This document shows positions 42,194 to 52,513 of a stretch of 64,000 nt of DNA, in pieces. The notes below the pieces were generated by a model that made no database searches, was not told the origin of the DNA, and was given only the letters and a program-made list of their open reading frames with translations. Source of the DNA: Neptuniibacter sp. 1_MG-2023 (GTDB lineage Bacteria > Pseudomonadota > Gammaproteobacteria > Pseudomonadales > Balneatricaceae); the NCBI RefSeq assembly GCF_030547185.1, contig NZ_JAUOQR010000006.1:1-64000 (forward strand). The letters run 5' to 3'. The position numbers were made by a program, and so were the translations under genes. Every line of letters begins with the position of its first letter. Within the stretch, counting starts at the first letter, position 1.

Positions 42194-42381
42194 TTCTATA
42201 TTAAACAGGCAACCCTTCACTCCTCCTCTTCCCATCAAAAAAGCAGCCGTTAAAGACTGCTTAATTTTTTAGTGCCAACTGACCTAAATCAAATCAAATC
42301 TTTAATTTATACTTTAGTTCATTGATAAGTTTTTACTGTCCCGTAAAATGTGCGCAAAAAATAACAACAAGAAATACGGAT

Positions 42382-42861
42382 ATGAAACGAATTCTTATTA
42401 GTGCCTGCATGCTCGGAGAAAAAGTTCGCTTCGATGGTGGTCATCACTTAATTAATCACCCGAAACTACAGCGCTGGCGTGAAGAGGGACGTTTAGTGCC
42501 CATCTGCCCTGAAATATCAGGTGGATTAGCAACCCCACGTCCCCCTGCTGAAACCCAGTGTAAATTCCCGATACTTATCACCACAAAAGAGGGGCAAGAT
42601 GTAACGCCCCAATATTTAAGTGGTGCAGAAAAAACCCTCGAAATAGCCAAACGCGAAGGTGTAGTTTGCGCCTTAATGAAGGCCAAAAGCCCCTCATGCG
42701 GCAACAATCAAATCTATGATGGTAACTTCACAAACACCTTAACGGATGGTGCGGGTGTAGCGGCAGCTGAACTCTTAAGAAACGGTATTCCTGTTTTTAA
42801 TGAAAAACAACTTGCAGAACTCTTTGCTTTTATCGAAGATTCAGAAAGAATCACCGCTTAA
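42382..42861 (+). CDS. DUF523 family protein
   Basis: This 159-residue protein has the DUF523 signatures ISACMLGEKVRFDGGH, VPICPEISGGLATPRPPAE and MKAKSPSCGNNQIYDG, with conserved Cys residues in CML, CPE and SCG that suggest a metal or Fe-S site. The function is unknown. ATG 42382 after GGAT is preferred over an upstream start at 42322. The mscS gene follows after 23 bases. Confidence 0.88.
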   Translation: MKRILISACMLGEKVRFDGGHHLINHPKLQRWREEGRLVPICPEISGGLATPRPPAETQCKFPILITTKEGQDVTPQYLSGAEKTLEIAKREGVVCALMKAKSPSCGNNQIYDGNFTNTLTDGAGVAAAELLRNGIPVFNEKQLAELFAFIEDSERITA

Positions 42862-42884
42862 TCATTTTTCCGCAGAGGGTAGTA

Positions 42885-43724
42885 ATGGAGCAAGAACTTC
42901 AAAATGAGTTAGAAACAATTACTAAGCTTAGTAATATGGTTATCGAATTTTTCGTCAACTATAGCTTCCAAGTAATTGGCGCCATTATTATTTTCCTATT
43001 GGGGCTCATCGTTGCCCGCTGGATAGCAAAAATTGTCCTAAGGCTGTGCGAAAAGAAAAATGTCGATGTTACCTTAAGCCTCTTTATTTCCAGCTGCGTT
43101 AAGCTCCTTATTATCGCAATGGTGCTTATTGTTTGCTTAGGAAAATTTGGTATTAGTGTCGCCCCCTTCGTGGCCGCTATAGGTGCCATTTCATTAAGCT
43201 TAGGCTTAGCATTACAAGGGGTTTTCTCCAACTATGGCGCAGGTTTCACCATTATAATAACCCGCCCTTTTATTGTTGGAAACACTATAAATATCAACAA
43301 CATATCAGGAATAGTTAAAGAGATACGTTTGGCTTACACTATCCTTGATACAGAAGATGGAGAGATGATAACCATCCCCAACAAGCATATTGTTGGCGAA
43401 GTTATCATCAATTCATTTCAATATAAAATTGTCGAGTCTTGCGTTGGCATCAGTTACCAGTGCAAACCTGAAGAAGCAATTAACGTAATCAACCACGCCC
43501 TTACACAATTTAATGAGATTCCAACAACCCCAGCACCTCAAGTAGGCATTGAGGCTTTTGCCGACTCATCTATCAATATTGGTTATCGCTATTGGGTGCC
43601 AACTGAGCGCTATTTTGAGGTTCAATATCAGGTTAACTTAGCCGTATACAATGCATTACAAGAAAACAAAATAGTCATTCCATTCCCGCAACGAGAAGTC
43701 ACTTTGACTCAAGCAGCTTCATAA
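42885..43724 (+). CDS. Small-conductance mechanosensitive channel (MscS family)
   Basis: The 279-residue protein matches E. coli MscS in length: three membrane helices (about 25-47, 65-85, 90-115), the Gly/Ala-rich pore helix VAAIGAISLSLGLALQGVFSNYGAG, and a cytoplasmic beta/alpha domain with PFIVGNTI and ITIPNKHIVGEVIINS. It protects against hypo-osmotic shock, useful in a marine organism. GAGGGT precedes the ATG. Confidence 0.94.
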   Translation: MEQELQNELETITKLSNMVIEFFVNYSFQVIGAIIIFLLGLIVARWIAKIVLRLCEKKNVDVTLSLFISSCVKLLIIAMVLIVCLGKFGISVAPFVAAIGAISLSLGLALQGVFSNYGAGFTIIITRPFIVGNTININNISGIVKEIRLAYTILDTEDGEMITIPNKHIVGEVIINSFQYKIVESCVGISYQCKPEEAINVINHALTQFNEIPTTPAPQVGIEAFADSSINIGYRYWVPTERYFEVQYQVNLAVYNALQENKIVIPFPQREVTLTQAAS

Positions 43725-43807
43725 CTTTCATTTTTACTTGGCAGTTCAAGCACTGGCACCTACAATGTGCCTCGTTTTGTTAATGAATTCTTTGATTGAG
43801 TAATAAT

Positions 43808-45532
43808 ATGCGCACAAGCCAATATCTCATTTCCACGGTTAAGGAAACTCCATCTGACGCAGAAGTCGTTAGCCATCAGCTAATGTTACGCGCAGGTATG
43901 ATTCGCAAAGTTGCTTCAGGCCTATACAGCTGGCTTCCATTGGGATTACGCGCCCTGCGAAAAGTAGAGCGAATCGTACGAGAGGAGATGGACAAGTCTG
44001 GCGCAATGGAAGTCCTTATGCCTGCGATTCAACCGGCTGAACTTTGGGAAGAATCAGGCCGCTGGGAGATGTATGGTCCAGAACTATTACGCGTCAAAGA
44101 TCGTCACAACCGCGAATTTTGTGTGGGCCCTACGCATGAAGAGGTAATTACCGACCTTATCCGCCGCGAAATCAAAAGCTATAAACAGCTACCTGCTAAC
44201 TTTTATCAGATTCAAACGAAGTTCCGCGATGAAATACGCCCCCGTTTCGGTGTAATGCGCTCACGGGAATTTATTATGAAGGATGCCTATTCCTTTCATG
44301 TAGGTACTGAGTCGCTACAACAAACTTACGAACAGATGTATCAAACCTATAGCGCGATCTTCAACCGTTTAGGTTTAGACTTCCGCCCAGTATTAGCTGA
44401 TACAGGTTCTATTGGCGGAGCCACCTCCCATGAATTTCATGTATTGGCTGAATCAGGCGAAGATGATATCGCTTTTTCAAACGTTAGTGATTATGCGGCC
44501 AATATTGAATTAGCCGAAGCGCTCTCTCCTGCAGGCGAGCTTGCAGCACCGACCGCTGAAATGACAATAGTAGATACGCCTAACGCGAAAACTATTGAGG
44601 AACTGGTTACTCAGTTTGATGTTCCTATCGAAAAAACAATCAAAACATTGTTTGTTGTGGCTTCCGATGCCTGTGAAGCAGATTTCGTCGCTCTATTGGT
44701 TCGCGGCGATCACGAACTCAATGAGATCAAAGCAGAGAAATTACCTGAAGTTGCAGAGCCTCTAGAGTTTGCGGAAGAAGAGCAAATTCGCAATTTAATT
44801 GGTGCAGGCCCTGGCTCTCTTGGCCCAGTAGGTTTAGAGATTCCTGTGATAGCCGACCGTACAGTGGCTAAAACATCAGACTTCAGCGCTGGTGCTAATA
44901 TAGACGGCAAGCACTATTTTGGTATCAATTGGAACCGCGATGTAGATCTTCCACAGGTCGCTGATATTCGTAACGTCGTCGAAGGTGACCCAAGCCCTTG
45001 CGGTGAAGGCTCCATTGAAATTAAGCGCGGTATTGAAGTCGGTCACATCTTCCAACTTGGCCAAAAGTACTCTGAAGCTTTAGAAGCTAAAGTCCTCGAC
45101 CAAAACGGCAAATCTGTCGTTATGGATATGGGCTGTTACGGCATCGGTGTATCACGTGTTATTGCTGCAACCATTGAGCAAAATCATGACGAGAGCGGCA
45201 TTATCTGGCCAGAAAGCATTGCGCCTTTCCATATTGCACTTATCCCTCTTCAGTACGACAAATCGGATGATGTAAAAGCATTAACCGACCAGATGTACAA
45301 AGATCTGCAGCAAGCAGGGTATGACGTTATTCTGGATGATCGCGACAAAAAGACCAGTCCAGGTGTGAAGTTTGCAGATATGGATCTTATGGGGATTCCT
45401 CATCGTGTTGTTATTTCACCACGAGGCTTAGAAGCGGGTACTTTAGAGTACAAAGGTCGCCGTGATACAGATAAACAAGATATCAAAGTAGAAGAGCTAA
45501 TGTCTGTTCTAGCGGAGCGCATTAACCTTTAA
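43808..45532 (+). CDS. proS: Prolyl-tRNA synthetase (bacterial type)
   Basis: ProS charges tRNA-Pro. The 574-residue protein has class II motif 1 ([24 protein letters not shown] region), motif 2 ([24 protein letters not shown]), the YbaK-like editing insertion (about 225-385, with [20 protein letters not shown]), motif 3 ([13 protein letters not shown]) and the anticodon domain at the end. ATG 43808 gives [15 protein letters not shown], the family start. A TTG at 43796 is rejected. Confidence 0.97.
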   Translation: MRTSQYLISTVKETPSDAEVVSHQLMLRAGMIRKVASGLYSWLPLGLRALRKVERIVREEMDKSGAMEVLMPAIQPAELWEESGRWEMYGPELLRVKDRHNREFCVGPTHEEVITDLIRREIKSYKQLPANFYQIQTKFRDEIRPRFGVMRSREFIMKDAYSFHVGTESLQQTYEQMYQTYSAIFNRLGLDFRPVLADTGSIGGATSHEFHVLAESGEDDIAFSNVSDYAANIELAEALSPAGELAAPTAEMTIVDTPNAKTIEELVTQFDVPIEKTIKTLFVVASDACEADFVALLVRGDHELNEIKAEKLPEVAEPLEFAEEEQIRNLIGAGPGSLGPVGLEIPVIADRTVAKTSDFSAGANIDGKHYFGINWNRDVDLPQVADIRNVVEGDPSPCGEGSIEIKRGIEVGHIFQLGQKYSEALEAKVLDQNGKSVVMDMGCYGIGVSRVIAATIEQNHDESGIIWPESIAPFHIALIPLQYDKSDDVKALTDQMYKDLQQAGYDVILDDRDKKTSPGVKFADMDLMGIPHRVVISPRGLEAGTLEYKGRRDTDKQDIKVEELMSVLAERINL

Positions 45533-45556
45533 TTTGAATACAACCTACTTCACCAC

Positions 45557-45588
45557 TTAAAAACGGGCCATTGAGCCCGTTTTTTATT
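45557..45588. terminator. Bidirectional terminator after proS
   Basis: AAAACGGGC/GCCCGTTTT hairpin with a six-base loop, then TTTTTATTG. It serves proS and the convergent HDOD gene. Confidence 0.88.
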
Positions 45589-45595
45589 GCCTTAA

Positions 45596-46645
45596 TTATC
45601 GCTCTTCAGCTTTCAACGAATCTGAATATAGACCTTGGTACTCATCAATATTCGAACCAACTTCAGTAAGTCGCCAAACCAATTCAAAATCAGTGATCTC
45701 ACCCGCCTGATGAAGACTATGCAGTTCCGCAAAATGATTACCCAAAAAGAGGGCCATAGATTCAGGCAGTTTCAAATCACCGGGTTCTGCTGTCTGGCAC
45801 TCAAGTATCGGCTGATACCAATGTTCAGGTAACGCCCAAAACTCACAGGCTTGACGTGTTAAAGCATGGGAATAATCATTCAAAAGATGACTAAATACTT
45901 GTGGATGAGGCTCTATGCTTTCATGACTATGCAACTCAACCAATTTTTTAAAAATCATTAACTTACCTATATCGTGAATCAGGCCAACAAAATAAGACAA
46001 GTTAAGATTAGCACCAACTTTTATAGCAATTTTACGGGCATTTTCCGCGACCTCTGATGAGTGTGCCCACAACGCTTTACCAAAGGTTTCAAAATAATAG
46101 CTATTCACTTCAAACTTATCTGCTAACAGAGAAGACATAACCACTTTTTTTAGTCTCTCAGCACCCAAAAGACTGAGAGCATGACCTAAATCTTTGATCT
46201 CCATATCGGAAGAAACAAAAAAAGGCGAATTAGCAATCGATATAACTTTTCCCGCCAGTGCCGGATCTTCTTGAATTGCAGTAATGATTTTGCTCTGGGC
46301 AGTATCTGAATCAAGAAGATCGGCCATAAGTGTTAATGCCGTTTTAGATAACTTAGGTATTGATTCATCACTTAAACCAATCAGCTCCTCATCCAAAGAC
46401 GCTCTTAACAAACGTTCCTGCTCTTTGGATTCATCAGAATCTAATGCCCTAACCCCCAGCAAACTACTGACAAAGGTTAAACTCAGTTCACGCGCGTTAT
46501 CTAAGGATTTAAAACCATAACTTTCACTTTCTAATAAAGTTAACTCACTACTCTTTTGAGCTTTATCGGAGGACTCTGCTTTAAAAACAGAGGCGTTTTC
46601 TAGTTGAGGCTTACCGCAAAAAAAAGCTTTTATTCGCTCAAACAT
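45596..46645 (-). CDS. HDOD domain protein
   Basis: The 349-residue cytoplasmic protein has an HDOD domain (about 95-300): IQEDPALAGKVISIANSPFF, LGHALSLLGAERLKKVVM, then LWAHSSEVAENARKIA and VGLIHDIGKLMIF with a partly kept HD pair. HDOD proteins take part in signalling and in motility or natural-competence control, often without catalysis. The start ATG 46645 follows GGGGGA. The N-terminal 90 residues are not recognised. It lies downstream of acyP. Confidence 0.82.
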   Translation of the reverse strand: MFERIKAFFCGKPQLENASVFKAESSDKAQKSSELTLLESESYGFKSLDNARELSLTFVSSLLGVRALDSDESKEQERLLRASLDEELIGLSDESIPKLSKTALTLMADLLDSDTAQSKIITAIQEDPALAGKVISIANSPFFVSSDMEIKDLGHALSLLGAERLKKVVMSSLLADKFEVNSYYFETFGKALWAHSSEVAENARKIAIKVGANLNLSYFVGLIHDIGKLMIFKKLVELHSHESIEPHPQVFSHLLNDYSHALTRQACEFWALPEHWYQPILECQTAEPGDLKLPESMALFLGNHFAELHSLHQAGEITDFELVWRLTEVGSNIDEYQGLYSDSLKAEER

Positions 46646-46681
46646 ATAATCATCCCCCACTTGTACAACAACGCTGAAAAC

Positions 46682-46966
46682 TTATTCAAGCTCCACCACA
46701 ACGAAGGGAAAAGGTAGCTTTTCCAACGCAACTAACCGACTTTGGACTTCAGCAACACTAGCCAACTCAGGGCCCTGACTCAGCCAAGCTTCAAGTTGCC
46801 TTATTCCTAGTTCATCTCCACAGGCCATCAGCTCTACACTTGAATCCGGAAGATTTCTAACCCAACCACTTAACCCTAATGACTCAGCATACTCTTGAGT
46901 CGACTTCCGAAACCAAACACCTTGAACGCGACCAATAACAACCGCATGCAGACAAACTTCCGTCAT
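46682..46966 (-). CDS. acyP: Acylphosphatase
   Basis: Acylphosphatase hydrolyses acyl phosphates. The ~94-residue protein has VIGRVQGVWFRKSTQEYA with catalytic Arg20 and GLSGWVRNLPDSSVEL with Asn38. ATG 46966 (MTEVCLHAVV) with GGGGA six bases upstream is the likely start. It follows the yihY-type gene closely. Confidence 0.94.
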   Translation of the reverse strand: MTEVCLHAVVIGRVQGVWFRKSTQEYAESLGLSGWVRNLPDSSVELMACGDELGIRQLEAWLSQGPELASVAEVQSRLVALEKLPFPFVVVELE

Positions 46967-46998
46967 ACTAATCCCCATCAAATATTATAACGATTAAC

Positions 46999-48258
46999 TC
47001 ATACGTCTTTGTGTGTTTCATTATCGCCAGTAGAATCAACTACTAAATCACCGTTAAACAACTGTTCCATATATACAGAAAAAGTATTCTTCTCTATATG
47101 ATGAACTTCTTGTAAGCGTTGATTTAAAGCCCTTTCCCACTCAAGGACAGAGTCATTTTTCAGCGGTGCTGGTGTAGGCCAAGGTAATAAGTCATTAAGC
47201 TCATATAAGGACAAACTCGACATACTCCGACTTAGCAGGTATTCACCTTGATCACTACGCTTGATCACCCCCTCCTCTATTAGTAATCTTATGTAGGTAT
47301 CCCAACGCCCTTGATCTAGTGTATCCACTTCCTGTAACAAACATCGATCAGTGACCGCTACACCTTCATTTTGCGCTTTCCAAAGCCGATACAGAACCGC
47401 GACGACTGTATACAAATGAGGTATTTTCTTACCTTTGTCCATTGGCCGATAAACCGTAATACAGCGAGTCAATTCTGCACCCATAAGAATAATCACCCAA
47501 CTAATAAAGATCCAAAGCAGAAACAAAGGAACAGCAGCAAATGCACCATAGATCAATTCATAAGAGGGAAACTGAGTAACAAAAGCAGCAAAACCACGTT
47601 TAGCGGTTTCAAACAACAAAGCCACAACACCACCACCGATCAACGCACTTTTAAAAGGAACGCGGCAGTTGGGTACGGCAACATAAATCAGCGTGAATGC
47701 AGCAGCAGAAAACAAAGTAGGTAACAAACTCAACAAACGACCTCTACCTACAAGCTCTGTGGCAGAGGAAATAAAAGGTAAAGATGCAATATAAGAGGTC
47801 AGCAACAGACCTAAGCCAATTAGAATTGGACCTAAACTCAAAATAGCCCAGTAGAGTAGAAAGCTTGATAACCCTTTGCGCGGCTCTGATACACGCCAAA
47901 TACGATTAAACGCCGCTTCAATATTCTTCATCATCATGATCGACGTTACCGCTAATACAGCGATACCAACCGCCGTTAGTTTACGAGCCTGTGATGAAAA
48001 GTCAGTTAGATAATCTTGTACTACTGCACCAGTTGTCGGTACAAAATTTTGGAACACCCAACCTTGCAGCTCTTGTCCAACCCCTTGAAAAGATGGCACA
48101 GCGGCCAACATCGCGTAGGAAACTGTCATTAAAGGCACTACCGCAAATAGCGTGGTATAAGTTAATGCCGCTGAATTCAAAATCCCTTGGTTATGACGAA
48201 ACTGGGCAAAAAGATACCTCAGAAACAGTAGATAGGGATGGTTAAACAATCTGCTCAT
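46999..48258 (-). CDS. YihY/BrkB family inner membrane protein
   Basis: The 419-residue protein has six membrane segments with the YihY pattern: SAALTYTTLFAVVPLMTVSYAM, TAVGIAVLAVTSIMMMKNIEAAFNRIWRV, and GGGVVALLFETAKRGFAAFV with PLFLLWIFISWVIILMGAELT. The ~130-residue C-terminal cytoplasmic region (TDRCLLQEVDTLDQG ...) resembles a winged helix. It was once called ribonuclease BN, which is now known to be wrong. AAAGGAGT precedes the ATG. In relatives it neighbours wrbA and DUF2069, as here. Confidence 0.92.
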   Translation of the reverse strand: MSRLFNHPYLLFLRYLFAQFRHNQGILNSAALTYTTLFAVVPLMTVSYAMLAAVPSFQGVGQELQGWVFQNFVPTTGAVVQDYLTDFSSQARKLTAVGIAVLAVTSIMMMKNIEAAFNRIWRVSEPRKGLSSFLLYWAILSLGPILIGLGLLLTSYIASLPFISSATELVGRGRLLSLLPTLFSAAAFTLIYVAVPNCRVPFKSALIGGGVVALLFETAKRGFAAFVTQFPSYELIYGAFAAVPLFLLWIFISWVIILMGAELTRCITVYRPMDKGKKIPHLYTVVAVLYRLWKAQNEGVAVTDRCLLQEVDTLDQGRWDTYIRLLIEEGVIKRSDQGEYLLSRSMSSLSLYELNDLLPWPTPAPLKNDSVLEWERALNQRLQEVHHIEKNTFSVYMEQLFNGDLVVDSTGDNETHKDV

Positions 48259-48433
48259 AACACTCCTTTAAACAGCGTTCAAAAATACAATAAGTAATAG
48301 GTACCTAAAAAGGTGATTCACTCATGAAATCTATCTTATAGCCGTATACAATGATGCAAAATAACCTAACATGTTAAATCAATCATCCGTTTTACTCTGA
48401 TTGATTAATAATTAATAAGTACGGTATAGCACA

Positions 48434-49385
<952 letters not shown>

Positions 49386-49410
49386 ACCTAACAACATTGA
49401 GAACTCTCTT

Positions 49411-49848
49411 TTGAAAGCATATATACCAGACGACCATAATTACGCCGCTAAAGCCCTTTTTAGCAGACGAGTAACAGTTACCAGTTACACCGCTTTATTA
49501 GGCTGGTTTATCTTATGGCATATGTTTTTAATTCCAGTACCTACCGGTCATCCATGGGTGATCAGTTTACTTCATATGTTGCCACTACTCGCATTTATTC
49601 GTGTCATTATTACAGGGAATCCTCGCGGCCACGCTTGGCTATGCTTCGTATTATTACTGCCATTTATTCAGTCAGTTTTAGCTGCAACCAACCCCAATAC
49701 GTTTATCTATGGGCTAGGTTACTCGCTGTTAGTCGGCACGTTGTTCACCAGCTCAATGATGTATGCACGCTGGCAGAGCCGCTACAACAAACAGTTAGCC
49801 CATTGGGATAATGAAAAGAAAGCAAACAGCAAAAACCCAGAAAGCTAA
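49411..49848 (+). CDS. DUF2069 family membrane protein
   Basis: The ~145-residue protein has four membrane segments (TSYTALLGWFILWHMFLI, ISLLHMLPLLAFIRVII, HAWLCFVLLLPFIQSVLAA, YSLLVGTLFTSSMMYA). It matches the DUF2069 group found after wrbA. The frame is open far upstream into wrbA; the most reasonable start is TTG 49411, after GAGAAC and just past the wrbA stop. The C-terminus overlaps no other accepted gene. Function is unknown. Confidence 0.82.
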   Translation: MKAYIPDDHNYAAKALFSRRVTVTSYTALLGWFILWHMFLIPVPTGHPWVISLLHMLPLLAFIRVIITGNPRGHAWLCFVLLLPFIQSVLAATNPNTFIYGLGYSLLVGTLFTSSMMYARWQSRYNKQLAHWDNEKKANSKNPES

Positions 49849-49882
49849 ACGTCGCTCAACAACTTATTCGCTAGAGAGAGTC

Positions 49883-51583
49883 ATGACGGCCTCAGATCAA
49901 GCAAAGAAACAAACCCTAGAACAGGTACGCAACCAGTTTCCTATTTTAGAACAGCAGGTTAATGGCTGCCCTCTTATCTATCTAGATAACGCCGCGACGA
50001 CGCAAAAGCCAAGTGTTGTTATTGAGAGCGTAAATAATTACTACGCCACATTTAATGCCAATGTGCATAGGGCAAGCCATGCTTTAAGCACCGAGGCAAC
50101 CGGTAAGTTTGAAGCCGCTCGCGACACCGTCGCCCATTTTTTAAACGCTAAAAGCAGTAAAGAGATCATCTGGACCCGCGGCACAACTGAAGCAATCAAC
50201 CTAATTGCCAATAGCTGGGGAAGCTATTTAAAGCCTGATGACGAAATTATACTCAGCCCTCTAGAGCATCATGCCAACATTGTTCCTTGGCAATTGCTCG
50301 CACAGAGAAGCGGCGCGATTATTAAAGTTATTCCACTGTTAGCGAGTGGCGACCTTGATATACAGGCCTATAAAACCTTACTTACCCATAAAACTCGCCT
50401 TGTTGCTATTACTCATGTATCTAATGCCATAGGTACGATTAATCCCGTTAAGCAGATCATATCTTTAGCTCACGATGCAGGCGCTTTAACCTTAATTGAT
50501 GGAGCCCAAGCACTCCCTCATTTTCAAGTCGATGTAAACGACCTAGATGTAGATTTTTATGTTTTTTCAGCACATAAATTATACGCGCCAACAGGCATAG
50601 GGGTGCTTTATGGGAAACAACAATTATTAGAAGCCATGCCTCCATGGCAAGCGGGTGGAGAGATGATCTCTCAAGTGAGTTTCAGCGAAACCACCTTTAA
50701 TGATTTACCTTTTAAATTTGAAGCGGGCACACCTAACATCTCTGGCGCTATAGGACTTGCCTCCGCTATTGAATGGCTACAAGCCCAAGATAGGCACCTA
50801 CTTGAACAGCATGAAACTAGCTTATATAAAGCTGCACTTGATGGTTGTTCTCAAATTAAAGGATGGCAGCGGATCGCATCACCTCAAAAGTCTGTAAGCC
50901 TCATCTCTTTCACTTTAGCTCATCAACATCAACAAGATATTGGCTATCTGCTAGATCAACAAGGTATTGCTGTTCGCACTGGTCATCACTGTGCTATGCC
51001 CCTCATGCAAGCTCTAGGTTTATCAGGTACTACACGGGTATCTTTTGCTTTCTATAATACGCTTAATGAGGTAGAAAATTTCGTCACAGCATTAGATATG
51101 ATTAGCCGTGATGAGTCAGCTTTAGTTACCTCTAATTCTAAAGACACCCCGTCTACCCATGCGATAGAGGAAGCAAAAAAAGGGTTGTTCGATAAATTGC
51201 TCAGCCTACGGGATTGGAATGCCCGTTATCGTGAAATCATGCTACAAGGCAAACAACTACAGAGCTTAGCTGAACATCTCAAAACAGATGCCAATAGAGT
51301 AAAGGGCTGTGAAAGTAACACTTGGCTGCTTTATGAACTAGGGCAAGATCAGCGTATACAATTGAGAGCAGACTCAGACGCCCGTATTATTCGCGGTCTA
51401 TTAGCCTTAATATTAGATCTATTTCATAATAAAACAGCACAACAGATCCAAGATATTGATATAGAATCCATTTTTAATCAGCTATCCTTACAACGCCATT
51501 TAAGCCCCTCACGCGGCAATGGTATTCGCGCAGTAGTCGATAAAATTTATCAATTGGCCGCAAAGCAAACAGATAGCTCTTAA
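49883..51583 (+). CDS. SufS-SufE fusion cysteine desulfurase
   Basis: Residues 1-~405 are a type II (SufS/CsdA) cysteine desulfurase: PLIYLDNAATTQKP, the PLP lysine in SAHKLYAPTGIG (Lys232) and the persulfide Cys370 in RTGHHCAMP. Residues ~435-566 are a complete SufE/CsdE domain: WNARYREIMLQGKQL and the acceptor Cys476 in RVKGCESNTWLLYE. The two are normally separate partner proteins; here a Ser/Thr-rich linker (about 410-430) joins them. ATG 49883 follows GAGAGAG; the frame is open further upstream. No sufBCD genes are adjacent, so it resembles the csd system more than the suf operon. Confidence 0.92.
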   Translation: MTASDQAKKQTLEQVRNQFPILEQQVNGCPLIYLDNAATTQKPSVVIESVNNYYATFNANVHRASHALSTEATGKFEAARDTVAHFLNAKSSKEIIWTRGTTEAINLIANSWGSYLKPDDEIILSPLEHHANIVPWQLLAQRSGAIIKVIPLLASGDLDIQAYKTLLTHKTRLVAITHVSNAIGTINPVKQIISLAHDAGALTLIDGAQALPHFQVDVNDLDVDFYVFSAHKLYAPTGIGVLYGKQQLLEAMPPWQAGGEMISQVSFSETTFNDLPFKFEAGTPNISGAIGLASAIEWLQAQDRHLLEQHETSLYKAALDGCSQIKGWQRIASPQKSVSLISFTLAHQHQQDIGYLLDQQGIAVRTGHHCAMPLMQALGLSGTTRVSFAFYNTLNEVENFVTALDMISRDESALVTSNSKDTPSTHAIEEAKKGLFDKLLSLRDWNARYREIMLQGKQLQSLAEHLKTDANRVKGCESNTWLLYELGQDQRIQLRADSDARIIRGLLALILDLFHNKTAQQIQDIDIESIFNQLSLQRHLSPSRGNGIRAVVDKIYQLAAKQTDSS

Positions 51584-51635
51584 GATAATTAATATTTAAA
51601 TATTCTGACTATTTTTAACAAGTAATGGAGTAAAG

Positions 51636-52106
51636 ATGAGCAATTTCACTGATGTTTCCTATCTAAATACAGTTTTCGGAAACGAGAAAGGGGATATGCA
51701 AAACCCTAATTGGGAAAAGTCAGCCAAACAGCTACACCTTATCCAAGAAGAGCTTGCAGAGCTTGTTGAAGGTATAGAGAAAAAAGACATGTCTGAAATA
51801 CGTGATGCGGTCGCTGATATTCTAGTAGTGACTTACGGCATGGCACATATTATGGGCATTGATGCCGACAAAGATATGGCAGCGGTTCAAGCAAGCAACT
51901 TATCAAAGCTGTGTAAAACCCAAGCAGAGATCGACAAAACGCTTGCCTTCTACCGAAATGAAAAAGGCCTAGATGTTTATGCCGGCGGTGAACTTCCAGA
52001 AGCCTATGTAAAATCCACAAAAGACCAAACTGGCAGTGATGGTAAGTTCTACCCAGCTCACAAGTTCTTAAAAAACACTAACTGGCATGAACCTGTACTA
52101 GACTAA
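51636..52106 (+). CDS. MazG-like nucleotide pyrophosphohydrolase domain protein
   Basis: The 156-residue protein has the EExxE and DxxxD metal-binding elements of all-alpha NTP pyrophosphatases: LIQEELAELVEGI and IRDAVADILVVTYGMAHIMGID. The C-terminal 60 residues (AGGELPEAYVKSTKDQTG) are specific to this group. The likely reaction is hydrolysis of a nucleoside triphosphate to monophosphate; the substrate is unknown. TAATGGAGT stands before the ATG. Confidence 0.82.
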   Translation: MSNFTDVSYLNTVFGNEKGDMQNPNWEKSAKQLHLIQEELAELVEGIEKKDMSEIRDAVADILVVTYGMAHIMGIDADKDMAAVQASNLSKLCKTQAEIDKTLAFYRNEKGLDVYAGGELPEAYVKSTKDQTGSDGKFYPAHKFLKNTNWHEPVLD

Positions 52107-52152
52107 CAACACTCGTTTGCAGATCTTAAACCTACTATATTTGGATTAACCG

Positions 52153-52404
52153 ATGCCGACATATGATTACCGCATTGAAGAAACCGGTGATATCATCGAA
52201 GTAACACATACTGTAGCGCTTACTCCAAAAAACTGGGAGGAGCTCTGCCTATTAGCAAATATTGATCCTCAAGGTATACCTACAAAATCATTAGTAACTA
52301 AGTTATTAGCGGTTACAGGTATGGTAAAAAATGGCCCTAAAATAAAGGCCAAAGATCTACCCTGCATGAGCGGAAAAGACTGCCCGAGTGGAGGCTGTAG
52401 TTAG
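52153..52404 (+). CDS. Small hypothetical protein with Cys-rich C-terminus
   Basis: The 83-residue protein begins MPTYDYRIEETGD, echoing the MPTYEYRC start of FmdB-type zinc ribbons, but the CxxC pairs are absent. Instead three Cys occur at the end (LPCMSGKDCPSGGCS). The middle is helical. It follows the MazG-like gene by 46 bases on the same strand. Function is unknown. The family relation is a guess from the N-terminus. Confidence 0.65.
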   Translation: MPTYDYRIEETGDIIEVTHTVALTPKNWEELCLLANIDPQGIPTKSLVTKLLAVTGMVKNGPKIKAKDLPCMSGKDCPSGGCS

Positions 52405-52513
52405 AAAGCGATGCAATCCGATCTGCTTACAACGAATCAGGATCATTGTAGGCAGCTCATTACACTTAAACCTATAGCGTTTTCACTACGACTATCGGCA
52501 GGAAGCCTGTTTT

